A program made the position numbers and the translations under genes. Source: Pleurotus ostreatus/Saccharomyces cerevisiae fusant (lineage: Eukaryota; Opisthokonta). From it: 13,064 nucleotides of DNA. The notes beneath the pieces were generated by a model. That model was not told the origin of the DNA. It did not search any database and worked only from the letters and a program-made list of their open reading frames with translations. The stretch covers positions 1-13,064 of the forward strand of contig JAMQCK010001009.1 in assembly GCA_024196135.1 (NCBI GenBank). Reading direction: 5' to 3'. Positions within the stretch are counted from its first letter, which is position 1. Each line of letters starts with the position of its first letter. Below, piece after piece: positions 7,018 through 13,064 of the stretch.

Positions 7018-8293
7018 ATGACCGACACGAAGGACCTGTCCATCTTCGCTGCGACCGAGGAGCAAATTCTTGAAGCCAGGAAGAGGTCGTTCCACCACTG
7101 GGCGAAGGGAGAAACCTTGGAAGAGCATCTCGCTTGCGACGAGGCCATCTCGAAGCAGGAATGCGCGATAGACGGTAGAGCCATACTTTGGTAGGTCTGA
7201 GTTAGTTTTCGCGTACCCGGTTTTGCTCATTGAAGAGGACAGGGTGCTGGCACCCAGAAACGATCCGGGGACGCTACATTTCCTTTGCTCGTGTCAGACG
7301 TAAGTCAGCCTTGATGTTGGTCTTTGTACTTAGCTCACAGAGATCCAGCTACCGTCGCAATGCCCGATACTACGACGGGCAGCTCAAGACCGTCACCGCC
7401 TATGGCGTCTCAGCCGTATTTACACCCGCAGAAAAGCGCGGGCGAGGCTATGCGAAGCACATGATGCGTCTGTTGCATTGGGTCCTCGCGGACGAGGCCT
7501 TCTTGCCGGTATTTCCGGAAGAATGGGGCGCGCCTCCGCCAAGGGTCGCCCATGCGGGCGGCGCTTACTTCTCCTCGCTGTTGAGCCACGTCGGGGATTT
7601 CTACAAGTCCTGCGGTGCTACACCGTCGACGGAAGGATGGGCAGTCAAGGGCGCGGTCTCGACCATCTGGGACGTCGGAGTTCTTGCAGATGACGAGTCG
7701 CATTCGAGCGGTGCCTGGCAGTGGCTAGATGATACAGCGGTGAGGGAAACATGGAATGAGGACGAGCCCCTGATGGAGAGGGAGATCGTCGAGCTCGCGC
7801 AAGGGCATCCGGAGCAACCGCTTCTGGCGTACCTGCCACACGAGGGCGTCGCCGAGTACCAACAAAATCGTGCGCTGCTAGTCGCAACAAGCAAGCCTTT
7901 CCTGGTGAAGTACTGGGGCGTCCGAGCGAAGACAGGACCGCTCTGCTATGCCACCTGGACAATCGACGTCCACTCACCTTCATCGAAGACCATCCTCTTG
8001 ACGCGGATGCGAGCGCAAAGCGCGGATCACTTTGCAGAGCTGATGAAGGAATTACTTGCGTATGCGAAGAGATATCACTATCAGAGGATTGAACTATGGA
8101 ACATCCCCGAGGCATTTAAGGCCAAGGCGCAAGCAACGGGCGGTGTGACGAGTGCGAACGACAAGCTTTCGCCTGGTCTCAAGTGCTACGCCAACAAAAA
8201 TTCAGAGTGGATATTCAACGAACCGTGAGTGCTCCATGTCTTCGACTGTGAGCGCGACAGCTGACCAAGAGTAACAGATTTTGTTGGTGCTGA
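7018..8293 (+). CDS. LYC1-like N-acetyltransferase, copy 3 (4 exons, 373 aa)
   Basis: Exons are 7018-7190, 7243-7299, 7349-8224 and 8278-8293. Introns are 52, 49 and 53 nt, with phases and positions identical to copies 1 and 2. MTDTKDLSIFAAT aligns with the N-termini of the paralogues, so 7018 is preferred over the in-frame upstream ATG at 6841. It is a LYC1-family GNAT with acetyl-CoA signature RGRGYA (residues 107-112), then KHMMRLLHWVLADE, WGAPPPRV, CGATPSTEGW and WNIPEAF. The protein ends in FCWC from a 16-nt last exon. It is closest to copy 2: exon 3 has the same length (876 nt), with one residue lost near its start and one gained elsewhere. Gene models made without the small exons would misread intron 2 and start too far upstream at ~7230. 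The expected reaction is acetyl-CoA-dependent acetylation of lysine or a similar amine, from the family only. Confidence 0.86.
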
Positions 8294-8482
8294 GGTGAAG
8301 TCTGCCGGAAAACTGGATGAGGCGGTCCTTGAGACAAGGAGAGATGGAAATTAGTCTACACAGGGGGGTTACTTGGACAAGAAATGCATGCATGGGCCCT
8401 GTAATGTGAGCTGAGTGACCTTGAGTCATGGTGGTCCAGGACAAGCTGCGGTGAAGTCGAACTTCACGTGCAATGTGACTAG

Positions 8483-8528
8483 ACGCGTTTGATGGTCACA
8501 AGTCCGTGACGAATTGTCTGGCACGCGT
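8483..8528. promoter_or_regulatory. Paired MluI cell-cycle boxes upstream of the Mus7/Mms22-family gene
   Basis: Two ACGCGT palindromes lie at 8483-8488 and 8523-8528, 64-109 bp before the ATG at 8592. With flanks they form an inverted pair, AGACGCGT (8481-8488) and ACGCGTCT (8523-8530). ACGCGT is the binding site of the MBF-type (Swi6/Mbp1, Res) factors that switch on G1/S genes for DNA replication and repair in yeasts. A CACGTG also lies at 8465-8470, and TGTGAC/GTCACA (8474-8479, 8495-8500) flank the first box. Regulation is inferred from motif, spacing and the fit with the downstream gene. Confidence 0.5.
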
Positions 8529-8591
8529 CTATCGGTGTCACCGTATCTAAACGAGTGGTTGCTTTCCGCCAACTCGACAGATTTGCTACGC

Positions 8592-11500
8592 ATGGCGGAC
8601 GGTGGAGAATATGTTGAAACCTCGGACCCAGAGGAGGGAGGCGATCCCAGCCTTCGTGCCCAAATCGCTGGCATTAAGCGCACTTTACCGAGTATAGATC
8701 GACGGCCAACTAAACGGCGAAAGGTACGTGAACCGTGCTTGCCAGTGTGATAACCTGCTAATTGTACCATAGGTTCAACGAGGGCTCTCTGAACCACCAC
8801 TTGAAGATCCAGGGACATGGCAATCAGCGGCGAGTGCATGGTTCTCCTCACCAGCAGCGAAACCTGCTTCTGCGCGCCTCACACTTCCACATCCCGCGAA
8901 GAAAGCTATACTCACTAGGAGTACATCTCCTATCAGTTTCAATGACGCCTACCCTTTTCGATCGCTACGGCAAACAGACTCCCTCCCACCAGACCCTCCT
9001 CCGACAAGTTCACAGCCAGGACGCCCTTCAACATCGTCAGGTCCATCATCTCCACTCGTGACCCCACGACATTCGCGACACCTCACACCCGATACCGCAA
9101 TGGACTCGCCGGATCCGCTGAATCTGTTCAGCTCTCCTATGCAAACCACGGTATTCGACGCGGAACAGGACATGGACCTCGACACTCACGGGAAATCAAA
9201 TGAGACTGGCACTCCAACTATGCCTCTGTCCACGCCGTTACCGACGCAATCACCATTAACTTCCCCAATATCTTCGTCTGCGCGCTCCAATCGCTCGGCC
9301 TCCTCACATCGCACTCATGACCCTCCCAATCAGGAGGTTGAGCCGCCTGAAGCTTTCGACGACACCCTCGCTGATATCGGCAACCAGACAGAGGAGCCAA
9401 CCAGGGGTCGCTACTCCCTTCGAAAGCGCAACGCGGCTAACATGAATCCTTACACGCTCGACCAGAAGAAATACACTTACCTGATGCGCAATAATCCTGA
9501 GGCGATAGTCAAGCTGCGGAACTTCGCAAGGCGGCATGGATTTGCTGCCGAAGAAAACGACGAGGAAGAGTCTCAAGAATTCATCCCAGAGGAACCTCAC
9601 CGCCGGCGTCAGAGTGCAGGTACGTTGTCAAACATCACTTCGTTACTTCGCTCTCAACGCGCTCCCGCAGATGCCCGCTCTCGCTCTCGAGATAAAGAGC
9701 TATCGCCCGGTGAAGCAGAACTTTTAGATGAGTTCGACGTAGATCTGCCTCGCCGTAACGAGTTCCTCAAGGAATTTCAACGGATGGAAAGGGAGAGTAA
9801 ACGGCGCGAGCGGGAGGAGAAGAAGAAGGCCAAAGAGGCGGAGAAGGCTCGCAAGGAAGAGGAAAGGGCAAGACGAGACGAAGAGAGGCGGCGCAAGGAA
9901 TTGGCGGCGGACGAACGGCGTCGTCGGCAATTACGCGCGGCGAATGGGCATCGTGAGGAAGCCCGTAGTAGGTCCTCGCGCTCGCCAACACCAGGTCCAT
10001 CGCGGCAACGTGATTCTGCGTCGCCTGTGAGCCTGCTTTCACCGCTCGAGTTGGCGAATGTTTTTGACCAGTACATGCAGGATCGTACTATGCGCTCCCC
10101 TTCGCCCGACACACGACCCTGGGACGTGTCCCCGCGTCCACTCTCGCCAATTGATTCGCCTCCTCGCGTCGCGTCCACCTCTCCCCCCGCGGCCAGCCGT
10201 GCGAACTCACCCCTCAACGTTGAAGAGTCCGACGACGAACACGCAGCCGACGATGCCAACGAAGGTTCCGATGAAAGTGGCGAAGATAACGCAGACCCCA
10301 TCGAGGTGGTCGATCCCAAAGGGCGCAAGAAGCTGAAGGCCCTGCGCCGTGTCTTACCGAGGTTCATGTGGTCGAAGGCTTTGAAGAAGACTCCCCCGAA
10401 GCCAAAACCACAGCGGAGCCAGACACGAGCTACTACTACCGACGCCTCCGACGACGATCGCGACGTCCCCCTCCAGCCGGGTCAGTCGAGGGTGCGCATT
10501 GCGGCGCGACCACGAGACGTGCGCGACATCAAGGGCGACCCAGAGAGCTCGGACTCGGAGCACTCTGTACGCTCGTTCGACAGCGGAGGCTCTCAGGCTA
10601 TCGAGGTCCGACCCGCTCGCCCTAGATACAGACCTATTGACATCTCCGACGACGTCGCTAGTGTCAAAGACGAAGCCGACGTCCTCGACCTAACGGGCGA
10701 CCCAACTACAGAAGAGGAGGAATTCGAGGAGGTCGACGACGACGACCTCCGCGGCTACTTCCACGCCGGCGAACGTCCCAAGCGGGAGTTCAGCATTGTG
10801 GACTTCATGTTAGATCGGACGCGCAGGCTGGTGTCTGGCAAGGCGAAGCAACCGAAGAAGGCATCTGGCAGGTACAACTTCATCACTCCCGCTGCGCGTC
10901 GGAATGGTGGCGGTCGCCAACTGAAACTCGATTTCAGCAATCACCGCACGCATAAGCGATCCAAGATCGGCGCCACCCATCGAACCCTGCACCGCAGCTC
11001 TTCTGGTCGCGCGTCGTCGCCGCAGGACCATGACGGCGCAGGTCCTTCATATCGCCATCGTTCAGGCGGAAAGCGTGCTGGTGGTCATCGCTCGCATGCA
11101 TCCAAGCCTCGCAAGGACCAAGGCGAGGTCGTCGAGCTCGATCACGGCCCGCAGGCGGACGACTGGTGGCAGAAGCGCAAGGAGAAGCGCAAGCTGGCGA
11201 AGGAGCGGAAGCGCCTGCGCGGGCTGCATGTATTCACTGCGGGCGGCGGCATTGCGTCGCGCTTTGGCAATCGCAAATACGTGACGGTTGACTTCGAGGA
11301 TGAGGCCGTATACCAAGCGCTGCATTTCGAGCAGGCGCCTCCGTCGCCTTCGCCTCAACCAAGGCACGGCTCCTCGCAGCATGCCCATCGGCCTCCCATG
11401 TCCCGCACCCAGTCGGCTCGATCTCTCCCAGCTCCCGATGCCCCTCATCCTGCTCACGATGAAGATGAGGACGACGGAGAGGACGAAGAGGAAGAAGAGA

Positions 11501-13064
11501 AGCTGAAGTTCGCGGACAAGATGCTGCAGCACGAAATCCCTGTGCTGCCCTCCGGGCTGGCATTCGACAATGCGACGTACATCGGACATGGCAGGCTCCG
11601 CGCGGTGTTAGCGGCGCTTGCGGGGAAGGACGCCGGAGAGCCCATGCCTTGGAGTGATCACGGTGTCAAGTTCTCATCATCGGACGACTTCGCGACTTTC
11701 ACCGGTCCGTTCGGCCAGCTCTGCGACCAGCTTCTCGAACTCGCGACGGGTTTGCCGGAGGATGACAGCGCAAAGCAGGCGGAGGAGTGGTCCGCCACTT
11801 TGAAGGCTGCGAGCGAGCATGCGACGTGGTTCCTACAATCTGCGCCGCCTGACGAGCGTGTGGCGCGGCTTGCTGCTATGAAGGAGGCCGTCGGTCGCCT
11901 TGTCGACGGGCTTCGTTCTGCGGACCTCACGGCAGACGCCGTTGATAGCTGCACATTCGCTGTTGCTCTGTTTGCTGTCGATGTATCCGCGCGAATATAT
12001 GCTCTCAGCTCAGACGTGACAGCCCTTGTTGACTCTGCCGGGACTCTGTTCGACTTCCTCATGCGGTTCGACCTGCCCGCTGTCCTCGATGACTTGCGTG
12101 CCATATGCGAGGAGGACCCATTCCCCTCCATCCTGACCACGACGACCGCACGCTGGGCTGCGCAGGCGTGGGTCTGCCTCATCCATGTCCTCCATGCACC
12201 ACTGTCCGAACACGACGGCGAAGACTCTCGGCCATCCCTCTGGTCCTTCGTCGAGCCTATACTGAAGGCCGACGAGACTAGTCATGTCAAAAAGGCCGAG
12301 CACATCTGGAGGACCGTGTTCAGCGTATGTGCACTGTCTCAGTTCAACCATCATGGCTTTACGACTGCCGAATTCCACCTACCTGCAGCTTGGAGTATCG
12401 TCGACTCTGCGATGAGCCTGACCCGTCTCGAAGTGGACCCCGCGACCCGACCTTCGACTTCGTACACAGAGCGCAGGTTGATGGAGGTCTACGCAGGAAT
12501 TGTGGTGTTCCGGTGCTACCAACTATGGCGGCGCTGCGGGTGGAACCCGGGCGAGGAGGCGTCTCACCCAGTGATGAGGAGGCTTGCGGCAATCTTCAAG
12601 TCGAGGCATTACGCCGACCTACGCACGGAGAAGCACAGCGACTACCCTGCTTTCATTCGTGAAGGGCGCCTATGCGATCTGACGGTACCTCTTGATCGCG
12701 TCGAGAAGGAGACGGCCTTCACCCTGTTCTTGCGTCTGGTAGCGGCGACCATTCAGAAGGGCATGGACCCCGGGCGGAGCACTCCTATGAAGATCTTCAG
12801 GGCCAGGCAATTGCTCAGCGTCTGGGGACCACTCTCGAAGGTCGACCTGGAAACCCTGCGGACTCCCAGCAAGAATCAGCTGTCCACGCTATTCAACCGT
12901 ATCAGCTTCGCGATACTCGCCATATACTTGGACCCAGCCTCCTGCGACAGACGCATCGACCAAGCCCTTCAGTCCGTCGAGTTCGAGAAGGCTTCAGCGA
13001 CCACGAGGATCAGTCTGATGCGAGGACTGCAGTACATGGCAGTGGCTGTATTGCACTACGGGCC
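8592..13064 (+). CDS. Mus7/Mms22-family replication-repair protein, N-terminal ~1,470 residues (runs off right edge)
   Basis: Exon 1 is 8592-8723 (44 residues, ending in the basic NLS-like RRPTKRRK). A 49-nt intron (8724-8772) follows, then a frame open from 8773 to the window edge. N-terminal residues ~45-250 are Ser/Pro-rich and disordered. A basic motif RYSLRKR lies at ~257-263, next to NPYTLDQKKYTYLM. A Lys/Glu/Arg-rich probable coiled coil spans ~379-437, and acidic tracts lie near ~535-565 and ~690. GLHVFTAGGGIASRFGNRKY lies near 862. A long helical, repeat-like region runs from ~957 onward and includes FTLFLRLVA near 1360. This order matches the Mus7/Mms22 family. Yeast Mms22 joins the Rtt101-Mms1 cullin ubiquitin ligase, and fission-yeast Mus7 acts at damaged replication forks. 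Function here is by family; the protein should be nuclear. The start context is weak, so an upstream exon is possible. A second intron is possible at 9620-9670. Confidence 0.83.
9620..9670 (+). other. Candidate second intron of the Mus7/Mms22-family gene (in frame, stop-free)
   Basis: This 51-nt segment begins GTACGT and ends CCCGCAG, the size and ends of the other introns here. It is a multiple of three with no stop, so both the spliced and unspliced readings are open. Splicing would remove 17 residues and leave RRRQSADARSRSRD. In favour of an intron are the strong donor, the length, and the use of TTG/TTA codons that are rare in neighbouring sequence. Against it, I see no clear CTNAY branch site. 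I cannot decide from sequence alone. Confidence 0.45.

Larger units (their letters stand above)
3669..8293 (+). repeat. Tandem array of three LYC1-like genes
   Basis: Three complete, same-strand paralogues start at 3669, 5432 and 7018 (spacing 1763 and 1586 bp). Exon 2 is 57 nt and exon 4 is 16 nt in all three, and exon 3 is 867, 876 and 876 nt. The three introns interrupt the same codons in phase 2. This pattern indicates local duplication of an already intron-bearing gene. Intron and intergenic sequences no longer resemble each other by eye, so the duplications are not recent. Confidence 0.9.

Noticed and set aside
7230..8228. A single 332-codon frame as the start of LYC1-like copy 3
   Set aside because: Its first ~40 codons read exon 2 in the wrong frame and then run through intron 2. 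Splicing at 7299/7349 restores the exact pattern seen in both paralogues.
3669..8293. A secondary-metabolite or lipid-metabolism cluster joining the caleosin-like and LYC1-like genes
   Set aside because: There are no core biosynthetic enzymes, transporters or regulators in the window. The genes have separate promoters and no shared motif was seen.
12325..12396. Possible intron GTATGT...CTGCAG in the Mus7/Mms22-family gene
   Set aside because: The unspliced reading IWRTVFSVCALSQFNHHG fits the family's pattern and stays in frame, while the putative intron is longer than the others here.
10058..12662. Many overlapping frames on both strands inside the Mus7/Mms22-family gene
   Set aside because: They are shadows in GC-rich coding sequence. 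The real frame stays open for about 4.3 kb to the window edge and carries family motifs.

Overview
The window looks like nuclear DNA of a filamentous basidiomycete, most likely an Agaricomycete. The evidence is GC-rich coding sequence, multi-exon genes with very short introns (16 well-supported introns of 47-54 nt with GT donors, AG acceptors and mostly CTNAY-type branch sites), TATA-like and AATAAA signals, and eukaryotic protein families. Nothing prokaryotic, viral or transposon-derived was seen. The genus is not resolvable by eye.

Layout from left to right: (1) bases 1-683, minus strand: the N-terminal part of an unrecognised acidic, partly helical protein that runs off the left edge, with a short upstream ORF in its leader. 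(2) 684-1728: a divergent intergenic region with a compact cluster of promoter-like motifs (palindromic CACGTG and TGACGTCA, repeated 11-mers, a TATA-like box). (3) 1729-3394, plus strand: a seven-exon gene for a divergent caleosin-family protein. It has a long N-terminal extension built from 11-residue repeats, an 8-nt microexon, and no histidines at the positions that bind haem in active caleosin peroxygenases. (4) 3669-8293, plus strand: three tandem paralogues of the fungal LYC1-type (lysine N-acetyltransferase, GNAT fold) family. Each has four exons with identical intron phases and ends in a 16-nt terminal exon. (5) 8592 to the right edge, plus strand: the first ~1,470 residues of a Mus7/Mms22-family replication-repair protein, with two ACGCGT (MluI cell-cycle box) palindromes just upstream of its start.

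Functionally the window is a set of neighbours, not an operon. The caleosin-like protein points to lipid-droplet or membrane association. The LYC1 cluster points to acetyl-CoA-dependent acetylation of lysine or a related small amine. The Mus7/Mms22 gene belongs to genome maintenance and carries S-phase-type promoter motifs. I see no sequence reason to link these into one pathway. The most novel object is the caleosin-like protein: an 11-mer-repeat amphipathic region joined to a caleosin core that appears catalytically dead. Exon structures were built by hand from splice signals, reading-frame continuity and comparison among the paralogues, with no transcript data.
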